From Rhizobium sp. BK313 (GTDB taxonomy: Bacteria; Pseudomonadota; Alphaproteobacteria; Rhizobiales; Rhizobiaceae), in NCBI RefSeq assembly GCF_014193655.1, contig NZ_JACHZQ010000006.1:62001-126000 (forward strand): a DNA stretch of 64,000 bases, in the 5' to 3' direction. Below, piece by piece: positions 7,330-16,825 of the stretch. Numbering within the stretch: position 1 is the first letter of the stretch; each line of letters opens with the position of its first letter. The notes under the pieces were generated by a model. The model did not search any database, was not told the DNA's origin, and saw only the letters and a list, made by a program, of their open reading frames with translations. Made by a program: the position numbers and the translations under genes.

Positions 7330-8601
7330 ATGCCCGCTTTTGACCAAACGCCGCCATCGCCCGCTGACGCGCCGCAGCGCGCACTGTGGATCTCCACGAC
7401 CGCCTTCACCATCTGTTTTGCCGTCTGGACAATCTTCGCGATCATCGGCATTCGCATCAAACAGGATCTTGGCCTGAACGAGGCCGAATTCGGCTTGCTG
7501 GTCGGCACCCCGGTCCTGACCGGTTCGCTCGTCCGCATCGTCCTCGGCATCTGGACAGGCCGCTATGGCGGCCGGCTCGTCTACACGCTGACCATGCTGG
7601 CCGCCGCATTGGCGACCTTCCTGCTCTCCTATGCCCACACCTATGCGCAGATGTTGATCGCCGGCCTCGGCGTCGGCCTTGCCGGCGGCTCCTTCGCTGT
7701 CGGCGTTGCCTACGTCTCGCCCTTCTTCCCGCCGGAGAAGCAGGGAACGGCGCTTGGCATCTTCGGCGCCGGCAATGTCGGCGCCGCCGTGACCAAGTTC
7801 GCAGCCCCCTTCGTCCTCATTGCATGGGGCTGGCAGGCTGTCGCGGAGATCTGGGCACTGGTGCTTGCAGCCATGGCGATCGTCTTCTGGTTCACCACGA
7901 CGGATGATCCGGCCTTCCGCGCTCGTCGTAACAGCGGCGGCACATCCAAGAGCCTGCTGCAGGAATTCGCGCCGTTGAAGAACGTGCAGGTCTGGCGCTT
8001 TTCCCTCTATTACTTCTTCGCGTTCGGCGGCTTCGTCGCCCTGTCACTGTGGCTGCCTCGCTATCTGGTCGGCGTCTACGGCTTCAACCTCGAGACTGCC
8101 GGCATGATCGCCGCTGCCTATTCCATTCCTGGCAGCATCTTTCGTGCCTTCGGCGGGGTGATTTCCGACAAGAAGGGAGCACGAAGCGTCATGTACACAA
8201 TGCTGGCGGTGTCGGCACTCGCCACCTTGATCCTCTCGCTGCCGGCCGCCACCGCAACAGCTCCGGCCTTCGGCATTACTCCGGCAATCTTCATCGTCGT
8301 CATCTTCGTCCTCGGCTTCTTCATGAGCCTCGGCAAGGCAGCCGTCTACAAGCACATTCCGGCTTATTATCCCGGTGCCGTCGGCGCTGTCGGCGGCATC
8401 GTCGGCATGATGGGTGGCCTTGGAGGCTTCATCCTGCCGATCGCCTTCGGGCTGCTCAAGGATATGACCGGTCTCTGGTCGAGCTGCTTCATGTTGCTCT
8501 TCGCGATTGTCGCGATCTCGCTGGTATGGATGCACCTCTCCATCCGGCAACTGCAGCGGAACAACGCATCGAACGCAAGCGCCAGCGTTTTTGCCCAATA
8601 A
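7330..8601 (+). CDS. narK: NarK/NasA-type MFS nitrate-nitrite transporter
   Basis: A 423-residue inner-membrane protein of the nitrate/nitrite porter family of the major facilitator superfamily, importing nitrate for assimilation. About 12 hydrophobic segments are readable. The nitrate-signature-like glycine-rich stretches are GLAGGSFAVGVAYVSPFF with GTALGIFGAGNVGAAVTKF, and later AVGAVGGIVGMMGGLGGF. The motif-A-like loop is FRAFGGVISDKKGAR. The ATG at 7330 is chosen because GGAG (7321-7324) sits five bases before it; an in-frame TTG at 7309 has no such site. It is the first gene of the nitrate operon, 48 bases after the leader terminator and 18 bases before nirB. Confidence 0.92.
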   Translation: MPAFDQTPPSPADAPQRALWISTTAFTICFAVWTIFAIIGIRIKQDLGLNEAEFGLLVGTPVLTGSLVRIVLGIWTGRYGGRLVYTLTMLAAALATFLLSYAHTYAQMLIAGLGVGLAGGSFAVGVAYVSPFFPPEKQGTALGIFGAGNVGAAVTKFAAPFVLIAWGWQAVAEIWALVLAAMAIVFWFTTTDDPAFRARRNSGGTSKSLLQEFAPLKNVQVWRFSLYYFFAFGGFVALSLWLPRYLVGVYGFNLETAGMIAAAYSIPGSIFRAFGGVISDKKGARSVMYTMLAVSALATLILSLPAATATAPAFGITPAIFIVVIFVLGFFMSLGKAAVYKHIPAYYPGAVGAVGGIVGMMGGLGGFILPIAFGLLKDMTGLWSSCFMLLFAIVAISLVWMHLSIRQLQRNNASNASASVFAQ

Positions 8602-8619
8602 TTTGGATCGGAGCCCCTC

Positions 8620-11070
8620 ATGACCCAGAAACTTGTCATCATCGGCAACGGCATGGCGCCCGGCCGCATGCTGGAACACCTCCTCGAAAAGGCGCCCGAT
8701 CGTTATGAAGTGACGATCTTCAACGCCGAGCCGCGCGTCAATTACGACCGCATCATGCTGTCGCCGGTGCTTTCCGGCGAAAAGGACTATGAGCAGATCA
8801 TCATCCATGGCGATGGCTGGTACATCAAACACGGCATCACGCTTTACAAGGGCCACAAGATTGTTGCGATCGACCGTGCCGCGAAGACGGTGACGTCGGA
8901 TCATGGTGTGATCGAGAGCTACGACAAGCTGGTGATTGCCACCGGTTCGGTGCCCTTCATCATCCCGGTTCCGGGCAAGGAGCTGCGGGGGGTCATTACC
9001 TATCGCGACCTCGATGACGTGCAGGCGATGTTGCTTGCTGCCCAGTCGCGTGAAAAGGCAATCGTCATCGGCGGCGGCCTGCTCGGTCTCGAAGCGGCCG
9101 CGGGGCTTGCCGCCCGCGGCATGGACGTGACGGTTCTCCACGTCATGCCGACGCTGATGGAGCGCCAGCTCGATCCCGCCGCCGGCTACCTGCTGCAGAA
9201 GGCCGTCGAGGAACGCGGCATCAAGGTCATCACCAAGGCCAATACCAAGGCGATTATCGGCAACGGCAAGGTCGAGGGGATCGAACTCGATGATGGCCGC
9301 GTCATTCCCGCCACGCTGGTGGTCATGGCGGTCGGTATCCGCCCGAATGTCGGACTGGCGAAGGAGGCGGGCCTGGCCGTCAACCGCGGCATCGTCGTCG
9401 ACGATGGCATGAGCACATCCGATGGCGACATCATGGCTCTTGGCGAATGCGCCGAAGTCGGAGGCATGGTCTACGGCCTGGTGGCGCCGCTCTATGAGAT
9501 GGCGCGTGTCGCCGCGTCGCACCTTTCTGGCGAGACCACAGCCGGCTTCGTGCATTCCGATACGCCGACCAAGCTCAAGGTCACCGGCATCGATCTCTTT
9601 TCTCTCGGAGACTTCGCCGATGGTGACGATCGCGAGGAAATCGTCCTGCGTGACGCGGCAGCCGGCGTCTACAAACGCGTGGTACTCAAGAACAATCGTA
9701 TCATCGGTACTGTGCTCTATGGTGAAACGGCAGATGGCGCCTGGTTCAACGACCTGAAGAAGAAGGCGACCGATATTTCGGAGATGCGCGAGACGCTGAT
9801 CTTCGGCCAGGCCTATCAGGGAGGGTCACCGCTGGACCCTATGGCGGCCGTTGCAGCCTTGCCGGATGATGCGGAAATCTGTGGCTGCAACGGCGTCTGC
9901 AAGGGCAAAATCACGTCAACAATTACCGCCAAGGGTCTGACATCCCTGGATGATGTGCGCGCCCACACCAAGGCGTCCGCCTCCTGCGGCTCCTGTACAG
10001 GCTTGGTCGAACAACTGATGACGATCACGCTTGGCGACAGCTACAATCCCAAGGCTGTGCAGCCTATGTGTGCCTGCACCGAACTCGGCCATGACGACGT
10101 GCGCCGCCTGATCAAGGCCAAGGGGTTGAAGACCATTCCCGCCGTCATGCAGGAGCTGGAATGGAAAACCTCGTGCGGCTGCGCGAAATGCCGGCCGGCC
10201 CTGAATTACTACCTCGTGTGCGATTGGCCGGACGAATATGCCGACGACTATCAGTCGCGCTTCATAAATGAACGCGTTCACGCCAATATCCAGAAGGACG
10301 GCACCTATTCCGTCGTGCCGCGCATGTGGGGCGGCGTCACCAATTCGAACGAGCTGCGCGCTATCGCCGATGTCGTCGACAAATTCGAAATTCCGATGGT
10401 GAAGGTGACCGGCGGCCAGCGCATTGATCTGCTCGGCATCCAGAAGGAAGACCTGCCTGCCGTCTGGGCCGATCTCGGCAAGGCCGGTTTCATTTCCGGA
10501 CAGGCCTACGCCAAGGGCCTGCGCACGGTAAAGACTTGCGTCGGTTCCGACTGGTGCCGTTTCGGCACGCAGGATTCCACCGGTCTCGGCATCCGCATCG
10601 AGAAATTCATGTGGGGCTCGTGGACACCGGCAAAGCTCAAGATGGCCGTGTCGGGGTGTCCGAGAAACTGCGCCGAGGCGACCTGCAAGGACATCGGCGT
10701 CATCTGCGTGGATAGCGGCTTCGAGATCCATTTCGCTGGTGCCGCTGGCCTTGATATCAAGGGCACGGAAGTTCTCGGCCTCGTCAAGACCGAGGACGAG
10801 GCGCTGGAGCATATCGTCGCGCTGACGCAGATGTACCGGGAACAGGGCCGTTATCTCGAGCGCATCTACAAATGGGCGAAGCGCATTGGCCTTAACGAGA
10901 TCCGTCGCCAGATCATGGAAGATGCCGAAAGGCGCAGGGCTTATTACGACCGCTTCGTCTTCAGCCAGAAATTCGCCCAGGTCGACCCCTGGTCGGAGCG
11001 CGTCTCCGGCAAGGACAAGCATGAATTCCGGCCAATGGCGACGGTCGGGTTCCATCAGGCCGCCGAGTGA
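8620..11070 (+). CDS. nirB: NAD(P)H-dependent assimilatory nitrite reductase, large subunit
   Basis: 816 residues, close to the family's ~840; it reduces nitrite to ammonium with six electrons in the cytosol. Domains in order: a pyridine-nucleotide/FAD reductase (VIIGNGMAPGR at the N-terminus, IVIGGGLLGLEAAAGLAARG); two BFD-like [2Fe-2S] segments (CGCNGVCKGK with CGSC, then CACTELGHDD with CGCAKC); and the sirohaem/[4Fe-4S] nitrite-sulfite reductase part with the cysteine pairs in TCVGSDWCRFGTQDS and SGCPRNCAEATCKD. GGAG lies six bases before the ATG. nirD follows after ten bases and narK precedes by 18, so this is one transcript. Confidence 0.95.
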   Translation: MTQKLVIIGNGMAPGRMLEHLLEKAPDRYEVTIFNAEPRVNYDRIMLSPVLSGEKDYEQIIIHGDGWYIKHGITLYKGHKIVAIDRAAKTVTSDHGVIESYDKLVIATGSVPFIIPVPGKELRGVITYRDLDDVQAMLLAAQSREKAIVIGGGLLGLEAAAGLAARGMDVTVLHVMPTLMERQLDPAAGYLLQKAVEERGIKVITKANTKAIIGNGKVEGIELDDGRVIPATLVVMAVGIRPNVGLAKEAGLAVNRGIVVDDGMSTSDGDIMALGECAEVGGMVYGLVAPLYEMARVAASHLSGETTAGFVHSDTPTKLKVTGIDLFSLGDFADGDDREEIVLRDAAAGVYKRVVLKNNRIIGTVLYGETADGAWFNDLKKKATDISEMRETLIFGQAYQGGSPLDPMAAVAALPDDAEICGCNGVCKGKITSTITAKGLTSLDDVRAHTKASASCGSCTGLVEQLMTITLGDSYNPKAVQPMCACTELGHDDVRRLIKAKGLKTIPAVMQELEWKTSCGCAKCRPALNYYLVCDWPDEYADDYQSRFINERVHANIQKDGTYSVVPRMWGGVTNSNELRAIADVVDKFEIPMVKVTGGQRIDLLGIQKEDLPAVWADLGKAGFISGQAYAKGLRTVKTCVGSDWCRFGTQDSTGLGIRIEKFMWGSWTPAKLKMAVSGCPRNCAEATCKDIGVICVDSGFEIHFAGAAGLDIKGTEVLGLVKTEDEALEHIVALTQMYREQGRYLERIYKWAKRIGLNEIRRQIMEDAERRRAYYDRFVFSQKFAQVDPWSERVSGKDKHEFRPMATVGFHQAAE

Positions 11071-11080
11071 GGAGATTGAC

Positions 11081-11410
11081 ATGAACTGGATAGAAATCGG
11101 CGACATCTCGGACATCCCGCTGCGCGGCGCGCGCTGCGTGAAGACCCCGCAGGGCAAGATCGCGGTCTTCCGCACCGCCGAAAACGAAGTCTTCGCCATC
11201 GAGGACCATTGCCCGCACAAAGGCGGGCCGCTGTCGCAGGGGATCGTGCACGGCGCGGCCGTCACCTGCCCGCTGCACAATTGGGTCATCTCGCTCGAGA
11301 CCGGCAAGGCGCTTGGGGCGGATGAAGGTTCGGTTCGGACCATACCGGTGCGCAACGAGGATGGATTGCTATCGATCGCTCTTGATAGCCTGATGATGGC
11401 GGCGGAATAG
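11081..11410 (+). CDS. nirD: Nitrite reductase small subunit (Rieske-type)
   Basis: A 109-residue Rieske-fold protein that pairs with NirB. The full [2Fe-2S] ligand set is present: Cys44-Pro-His46 (DHCPHKGG) and Cys63-x2-His66 (CPLHNW), so a cluster is likely. GGAG at 11071 lies six bases before the ATG. The gene sits ten bases after the nirB stop and 46 bases before the nitrate reductase start, within the same operon. Confidence 0.93.
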   Translation: MNWIEIGDISDIPLRGARCVKTPQGKIAVFRTAENEVFAIEDHCPHKGGPLSQGIVHGAAVTCPLHNWVISLETGKALGADEGSVRTIPVRNEDGLLSIALDSLMMAAE

Positions 11411-11456
11411 ATGGTTTTGCGCCTGGCGACATCTTCAACCCGTGGAGGCCATCTCC

Positions 11457-14114
11457 ATGGCCGCTGAAACCAAGACGACCTGTCCCTATTGCGGCGTCGG
11501 CTGCGGCGTCATTGCCAGCACAGATGACCACGGCAAAGTGTCCGTCAAAGGCGATTCCGATCATCCCTCCAATTACGGGCGCCTCTGTTCCAAGGGTTCG
11601 GCGCTCGCTGAGACGGTCGATCTTGACGGCCGTCTTCTCTATCCGGAAATCGGCGGTCAACGCGCAGGCTGGGACGATGCTCTTGATCTGATGGCGAGGC
11701 GTTTTTCCGAAACCATCGCCGCCCATGGTCCGGATTCGGTCGCTTTCTACGTCTCCGGCCAGCTTTTGACCGAAGACTATTACGTCGCCAACAAGCTGAT
11801 GAAAGGCTTTATCGGTTCGGCCAACATCGACACCAATTCGCGGCTCTGCATGTCGTCCTCGGTTGCCGGCCACCGGCGTGCCTTCGGTTCGGACACCGTG
11901 CCCGGCACCTATGAGGATATCGAGCTCGCCGATCTGGTGATCCTGACCGGATCCAATCTTGCCTGGTGCCATCCGGTTCTCTACCAGCGCCTTGCTGCCG
12001 CCAAGGTGGCACGACCCGGCATGAAGGTCGTCGTCATCGACCCACGCCGGACGATGACCTCCGATATCGCCGACCTGCATCTGGCGATCCGCCCGGACGG
12101 CGATGTCGCGCTGTTCATGGGTCTGCTTGCGCGCCTTGCCCAGAGTTCTGCCATCGACCAGAATTTCATCGCGAACCATACCGAGGGCTTTTCCGAAGCC
12201 TTCGCCGAAGCCTCGGCGCTGAGTTTCGGTGATCTGCTCGACAAGACCGGCCTGCCGGCGATGCAACTGCGCGAATTCTTCCGTCTGTTCGAAACGACGG
12301 AAAAGGTGGTGACCTGCTATAGCCAGGGCGTCAACCAATCGTCATCCGGCACCGACAAGGTCAACGCCATCATCAATTGCCACCTCGCGACCGGCCGCAT
12401 CGGCCGTCCCGGCATGGGGCCATTCTCGTTGACCGGCCAGCCGAACGCCATGGGCGGACGCGAAGTCGGCGGACTCGCCAACATGCTTGCCGCTCACATG
12501 GCGATCGAAAACGCCGATGATCGCGATCGTGTACGACGCTTCTGGCGGTCCCCGACGATTGCCGAACGGCCCGGGCTAAAGGCCGTCGACATGTTTCGCG
12601 CCGTTGCCGACGGCCGCGTCAAAGCCTTGTGGATCATGGCGACCAATCCGGTGGTTTCGATGCCGGATGCCGATGCAGTCGAAGCGGCAATCAAGGCCTG
12701 TCCTTTTGTCGTCATTTCCGATGTCTTGCGGCAGACGGATACGACACGGCACGCGGATGTGTTGCTGCCCTCGCTAGGCTGGGGAGAAAAGGATGGCACG
12801 GTCACCAATTCCGAACGTCGGATTTCCCGGCAGCGCCGGTTTCTCCCCTCTCCCGGCGAGGCAAAGCCCGATTGGTGGCAAATGACCGAAGTGGGTCGAC
12901 GCATGGGATTTGTCGACGCTTTCTCGTTCCCCTCGACGGCCGATATCTTTGCCGAGCATGCCGCCCTCTCCAGCTTTGAAAATGACGGCAGCCGGGATTT
13001 CGATATCGGCGCTTACCAACAAATCGCGGCTGACGATTACGACGCACTTTCGCCGTTCCAATGGCCGCAGTCTGTGGGATCAGCACCGCAGGCGACGCGC
13101 TTCTTCGCCGACGGTCGGTTCTTTCACGCCGATCACAAAGCCCGTTTCGTGGCCGTCAAAGCGCAGGCGTCCGACCGCACGAATGCGGAATTCCCGTTCA
13201 CGCTCAATACCGGTCGCATTCGCGATCAATGGCATACGATGACCCGCACCGGCAAAAGCGCTCGGCTGTCAGCACATATCGCCGAGCCCTTCGCCGAGAT
13301 CCATCCCCGCGATGCGATCGAGATCGGCGTCAGCGACGCCGGTTTGATCGAAATCGAAAGCCCGCATGGCAAGGTGATCGTCCGGGCACTGGTGACAGAG
13401 CGGCAGGCGCGTAGCAGCCTGTTCGTGCCGATGCATTGGAACGATCACTTCGCCGCAAAGGCACGCATCGACGCCGTCGTTGCACCATTGACCGATCCAG
13501 TCTCCGGCCAGCCGGCTTCGAAAAATGTCGCTGTTGCAGCACGCCCCTTCAGGGCATCGCGCTATGGCTTTGCCGTTTCGATGGCGAAGCCGCAACGGCT
13601 GGAAGCTGCCTATTGGGCGCTCGCCAAAGCCGATGGCGGATGGCGAATGGAGTTGGCCTTCAACGAGACCACAGAAGACTGGGCGGATTGGTGTCGCGCC
13701 ACTTTCGATATTCCACCGGACGTCGAACCGCTCGGCTATGCCGATCAAACCTCCGGCGATCTGCGTCTTGCTTTTTTCGATGGAGACAGGCTGCTTGCCG
13801 CTTTGTTTCTAGCCCGTCAGCCGGTGGCCGTCGCCCGCAACTGGGCAATCGCGCAACTGTCTGCATCGCATAGCAACATGCGCAAACGCTTCGCCCTTGT
13901 CGCCGGGCGACCGGGTGCCGACACCCCGGATCCCGGAGCGACGGTCTGCTCGTGTTTCGGTGTCGGTATCAACCAGATCGTCGGCGCCGTTCGCAATGGC
14001 TGCCACAGCGTCGAAGCGGTCGGCAAAATGCTGAACGCCGGGACCAATTGCGGCTCCTGTCGCGCCGAAATCCGTGGGATCATCGATGGATGCCTTGCGA
14101 CTGCGGCTGAATAG
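11457..14114 (+). CDS. nasA: Assimilatory nitrate reductase, molybdopterin catalytic subunit
   Basis: An 885-residue cytosolic molybdopterin oxidoreductase that reduces nitrate to nitrite. The N-terminal [4Fe-4S] ligands are Cys9, Cys12, Cys16 and Cys44 (CPYCGVGC, RLCSKGSAL). The Mo-bis-MGD body follows, with ANIDTNSRLCMSSSVAG, ILTGSNLAWCHPVLYQR, YSQGVNQSSSGTDK and the dinucleotide-binding C-terminal domain (PFTLNTGRIRDQWHTMTRTGKS). A BFD-like [2Fe-2S] tail (VCSCFGVGINQIV, TNCGSCRAEI) replaces a separate electron-transfer subunit. The ATG at 11457 has GGAGG eight bases upstream; the GTG at 11442 is less likely. It is the last operon gene. The symbol follows Klebsiella usage; nasC or narB are used elsewhere. 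Confidence 0.94.
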   Translation: MAAETKTTCPYCGVGCGVIASTDDHGKVSVKGDSDHPSNYGRLCSKGSALAETVDLDGRLLYPEIGGQRAGWDDALDLMARRFSETIAAHGPDSVAFYVSGQLLTEDYYVANKLMKGFIGSANIDTNSRLCMSSSVAGHRRAFGSDTVPGTYEDIELADLVILTGSNLAWCHPVLYQRLAAAKVARPGMKVVVIDPRRTMTSDIADLHLAIRPDGDVALFMGLLARLAQSSAIDQNFIANHTEGFSEAFAEASALSFGDLLDKTGLPAMQLREFFRLFETTEKVVTCYSQGVNQSSSGTDKVNAIINCHLATGRIGRPGMGPFSLTGQPNAMGGREVGGLANMLAAHMAIENADDRDRVRRFWRSPTIAERPGLKAVDMFRAVADGRVKALWIMATNPVVSMPDADAVEAAIKACPFVVISDVLRQTDTTRHADVLLPSLGWGEKDGTVTNSERRISRQRRFLPSPGEAKPDWWQMTEVGRRMGFVDAFSFPSTADIFAEHAALSSFENDGSRDFDIGAYQQIAADDYDALSPFQWPQSVGSAPQATRFFADGRFFHADHKARFVAVKAQASDRTNAEFPFTLNTGRIRDQWHTMTRTGKSARLSAHIAEPFAEIHPRDAIEIGVSDAGLIEIESPHGKVIVRALVTERQARSSLFVPMHWNDHFAAKARIDAVVAPLTDPVSGQPASKNVAVAARPFRASRYGFAVSMAKPQRLEAAYWALAKADGGWRMELAFNETTEDWADWCRATFDIPPDVEPLGYADQTSGDLRLAFFDGDRLLAALFLARQPVAVARNWAIAQLSASHSNMRKRFALVAGRPGADTPDPGATVCSCFGVGINQIVGAVRNGCHSVEAVGKMLNAGTNCGSCRAEIRGIIDGCLATAAE

Positions 14115-14179
14115 ACGCTTGCTGGCCTGGCAACGGCACCACAGAGCGTGCGGCGGGCCTGGTGATCTGCTTCTAGCCG

Positions 14180-15592
14180 CTACGACTTCGTCAGCGGCGG
14201 CTGCTTCCACGTTCCGTCAAGCGCTGCTTTCTTCGGCCAATAGAGGCGCATGGCCATAACGAAGGGTCCCTTCGGCGCGGGTAGCCAGTTCGGCTCCTTG
14301 TCCTTACCGGGAGATTCGTTCTGAATATAGAGCGTCAGACCGCCATCGGCGTCCTTCACCAATTGCGGCAGCATCGGCGAGTTGATGAGGTAACGGTTGA
14401 TTGGATTAGCAACGAGCAGGCTCTGCGGCAGCTTATACATGGTCAATGACCAGAAGGCGTTCACAGGTGGTAGCTGGCCAGCCGCGATGCGCATCGTGTA
14501 TTGGTGGGCTCCGTCCAGCTTCTGCCCGTCGGAATCGATGGCATAGACCGGATACATCGCCTCCTGCTTCGAATTGCCCCCGATGCCGAGCTTGGCACCC
14601 GCCATGCGATAGAGGTAATTGTTCTTCAGGAAAGCGCGCGTGCCGAACAGATCACCCGAGGTCACTTTCCCGGTGTCGATCTTGTCTTTTTCCAGATGAG
14701 CGAGGTCAACCCAGGCGTCGGCCATTCCCTGATCGATGGCGGTTTTCATTTTCGGCGAGAGCTTGCTTACATCGAAAGTCTTGCCCGCCCCAACTCCGAT
14801 CTTGGCAAAACGCGCCATGAGTTTGGTTTCGGAAGGGTCGGTTGGGCAATATTGCAGGATGAAGTTCAGGATGTTGAAGAACTCCGGCGACTTCGTCTCT
14901 TCCTCTGGCGAAAGCGGCTTGATGAAGTCAACGGCAGGTGCGGCTTTTGGCGCGGGCTTGCCGAGGAATTTCGACAGCGGCTCTGCCTTGTATCCGGCCT
15001 GGACTTTCTTGACGTTGTCGAGGTCCTCCGGATTGAAGAGCTGTGTGCGATAGGCTGCCCATATAAAATCGGTTTCCGAGCGGATCACTTTTTTCACGCC
15101 CTTGGGTGTCTTGCCTTTCCAGCCAGGTCCGGCCACGAGAAAGCTGCCGCCATCATTGCCGGTCGTGCGGCTGCCGATATAAGCAAAGTTGAAAGTGTAG
15201 GCGTCGATGAATTGGACGCTGAAGTAACGATCCTTCTCAATTGGCGGCACGGTGAGCACCATGGGCTCGGTGCGCAGGTCAAGGCCGAGCCACGAGTATG
15301 GCGTGTCCGAGTTGGGCGTTTGAATCGCCGTGTCCGCAGGCGTATAAACGCGCGGCGTGTTGATGATCTGGTTCCAGGGTCCCTTGTATTCGGGATTTTT
15401 GGTGTCGACGAAATAGGCGTACTGGATGCGGTAGCTGTCCACCATCGGGAAGCCGTAGATGTAAGCTTCCTTGGCGATCTTTCGGGCCTCATCCGGCGTC
15501 GCGTCTTGGGCGTCGGCGCTTTTAAAGCCAAACCCGGCGAGAGCGACGGTCAATGCCGATCCCTTCGCGAATTCGCGTCTGGTTATGGTCAT
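14180..15592 (-). CDS. Tat-exported DUF1254/DUF1214 protein
   Basis: 470 residues starting with a twin-arginine signal (MTITRREFAKGSALTVALAGF, cleavage near SADAQ), so exported folded to the periplasm. The N-terminal DUF1254 region carries EAYIYGFPMVDSYRIQY and TPNSDTPYSWLGLDLR, and the C-terminal DUF1214 region carries VNAFWSLTMYKLPQSLLVANP, NRYLINS and NWLPAPKGPFVMAMRLYWP. Members are widespread in proteobacteria; the biochemical role is not established. It lies 65 bases from nasA, convergent, and 205 bases downstream of an outer-membrane protein gene on the same strand. Confidence 0.88.
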   Translation of the reverse strand: MTITRREFAKGSALTVALAGFGFKSADAQDATPDEARKIAKEAYIYGFPMVDSYRIQYAYFVDTKNPEYKGPWNQIINTPRVYTPADTAIQTPNSDTPYSWLGLDLRTEPMVLTVPPIEKDRYFSVQFIDAYTFNFAYIGSRTTGNDGGSFLVAGPGWKGKTPKGVKKVIRSETDFIWAAYRTQLFNPEDLDNVKKVQAGYKAEPLSKFLGKPAPKAAPAVDFIKPLSPEEETKSPEFFNILNFILQYCPTDPSETKLMARFAKIGVGAGKTFDVSKLSPKMKTAIDQGMADAWVDLAHLEKDKIDTGKVTSGDLFGTRAFLKNNYLYRMAGAKLGIGGNSKQEAMYPVYAIDSDGQKLDGAHQYTMRIAAGQLPPVNAFWSLTMYKLPQSLLVANPINRYLINSPMLPQLVKDADGGLTLYIQNESPGKDKEPNWLPAPKGPFVMAMRLYWPKKAALDGTWKQPPLTKS

Positions 15593-15796
15593 CGTGTTTC
15601 TCCCCCGTTTGCATGGAGCGGCGTCAATCCGGACGGCCGCTCGGTGTGCCCCGTCATCGGATGCTGCTTGCCTGCATCATTCAGTGCCTCTTGCTGAGGC
15701 TGGTCGAGCAACAGAGGCGTATGTTCGGCGGGAAGAGGCTACTCCCCTGTCGCGCCAGTACGCGCGCTGACCCCGGGGCCTAGGGTCAATGTTTCC

Positions 15797-16594
15797 CTAG
15801 AAGTGGATCGCGACCCCCAGGATTGGCCCCTGCTGGACAACGTTGAAGACGAAACTGTCGTGGCTATAGTCGACCCCCAAGGCGCGATAGCCCGCAATCG
15901 CCGAAATCCTGTCGTTGAATTTGTATCCAAGGCCTGCGGCGACATCCCAGTCGATGTCCGCTCCGCCACCGCCAACAAGACCCCAGCCGGTCAGATAGAT
16001 GTGCGGCGTGAAGAAATAGTTGCCCCTGACCCCGGCAACCGCATCCACCCATGTGGCGCTGTCGTCGCCCTCAACGCCACCGAGAAGGCCGCCGTTGAAA
16101 GAAATATTGGTGTCGACCGACCACACCTTGATGCCGCCAACCAGGTCGAGATGCCCGTTCGGTTCGTCGATGACCGCATAGCCGGCGCCCAAAAGGCCGG
16201 CGAATGTCTTCGACGTAACTTCGATGTTATTCGCCACGATGCCTCTAGGCGTGTGGGCGTCTTCGGAAAGTTTCACATAAATGATGTCTCCGAAGATGCT
16301 GTAACGATCATACCGCGCCTCGCCGGTCGCCATGAACGCGAAATCCAGATCCGAAAAAATATCACTGAAGCTCTCGTCGACGTGCACTTCAGGCAGACCG
16401 AATTGCGCAATATCGCCCTTCATTCCAGCGGCCCAGAAATACGGCGCGAATGTGAAGGTCCACCCGCTTTGGGTGGCGACGGGCTTGGATTCCGAATTGA
16501 GAAGCGGCGTCAGATCGGCAGCGTGCAGCGACCCGCTGACCGTGATTGCGCTCATAAACATCAACAGATAGCCGAGGCATAATTTCATCGTCAT
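15797..16594 (-). CDS. Outer-membrane beta-barrel protein
   Basis: A 265-residue protein with a signal peptide (LCLGYLLMFMSAITVSGSLHAA) and a C-terminus of alternating strands ending in Phe (GPILGVAIHF), typical of a small outer-membrane barrel. Strand pairs are readable: FTFAPYFWAAGMKGDI, FMATGEARYDRYSIFGDIIYVKL, GLLGAGYAVIDEPN, WVDAVAGVRGNYFFTPHIYLTGWGLVG, AGLGYKFNDRISAIAGYRALGVDY. No specific transport role can be named. GGAGGGG lies just before the ATG at 16594; a second ATG two codons on (16588) is also possible. Upstream on the same transcript is a hairpin (16617-16646). Confidence 0.8.
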   Translation of the reverse strand: MTMKLCLGYLLMFMSAITVSGSLHAADLTPLLNSESKPVATQSGWTFTFAPYFWAAGMKGDIAQFGLPEVHVDESFSDIFSDLDFAFMATGEARYDRYSIFGDIIYVKLSEDAHTPRGIVANNIEVTSKTFAGLLGAGYAVIDEPNGHLDLVGGIKVWSVDTNISFNGGLLGGVEGDDSATWVDAVAGVRGNYFFTPHIYLTGWGLVGGGGADIDWDVAAGLGYKFNDRISAIAGYRALGVDYSHDSFVFNVVQQGPILGVAIHF

Positions 16595-16616
16595 GTCCCC
16601 TCCAGGATTGATCATG

Positions 16617-16646
16617 GCTTGAGGCAATTCGCTTTCTGCCTCGAGC
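16617..16646 (-). promoter_or_regulatory. Hairpin in the 5' leader of the outer-membrane protein gene
   Basis: GCTTGAGGCA and TGCCTCGAGC form a 10-bp stem (one G-T pair) around a ten-base loop, ending 23 bases upstream of the start codon on the minus strand. It could influence translation or mRNA stability. No T-run follows, so it is not a terminator. Confidence 0.35.
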
Positions 16647-16806
16647 CCTCCATGCAAGTGTCTGAAGTGGCCATCCTTGGGAGGAACTGCTTGCCGTCGA
16701 AAAGGCGTCGATCCCCTTGCTGCGCCGCAGCCTCCTCAATGCATGGCCGAACACCCGGTGACGATTCACCCAGTGTTGTAGCGAAGCATGAGCGCAGGCG
16801 CCGAAA

Positions 16807-16825
16807 ACTGTAAGTACGTTACAGT
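16807..16825. promoter_or_regulatory. Inverted repeat resembling a TetR-type operator
   Basis: ACTGTAA, GTACG, TTACAGT: perfect 7-bp arms with a five-base centre, about 210 bases upstream of the outer-membrane protein gene. Short TGTAA/TTACA dyads like this are common TetR-family sites, but no TetR gene is nearby. Apart from this, 16826-17332 shows no gene I can support; the frame 16840-17067 lacks motif and ribosome-binding site. Confidence 0.35.

Noticed and set aside
8044..9555. 503-codon minus-strand open frame opposite narK-nirB
   Set aside because: It lies wholly antisense to two well-supported nitrate genes, is rich in His/Asp/Arg as expected of the complement of GC-rich codons, and has no domain or ribosome-binding site.
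9916..11355. 479-codon minus-strand open frame opposite nirB-nirD
   Set aside because: Antisense shadow of NirB and the Rieske protein; composition typical of a shadow frame.
14501..15697. 398-codon plus-strand frame opposite the DUF1254 gene
   Set aside because: The minus-strand protein has a Tat signal and family motifs; the plus frame has none.
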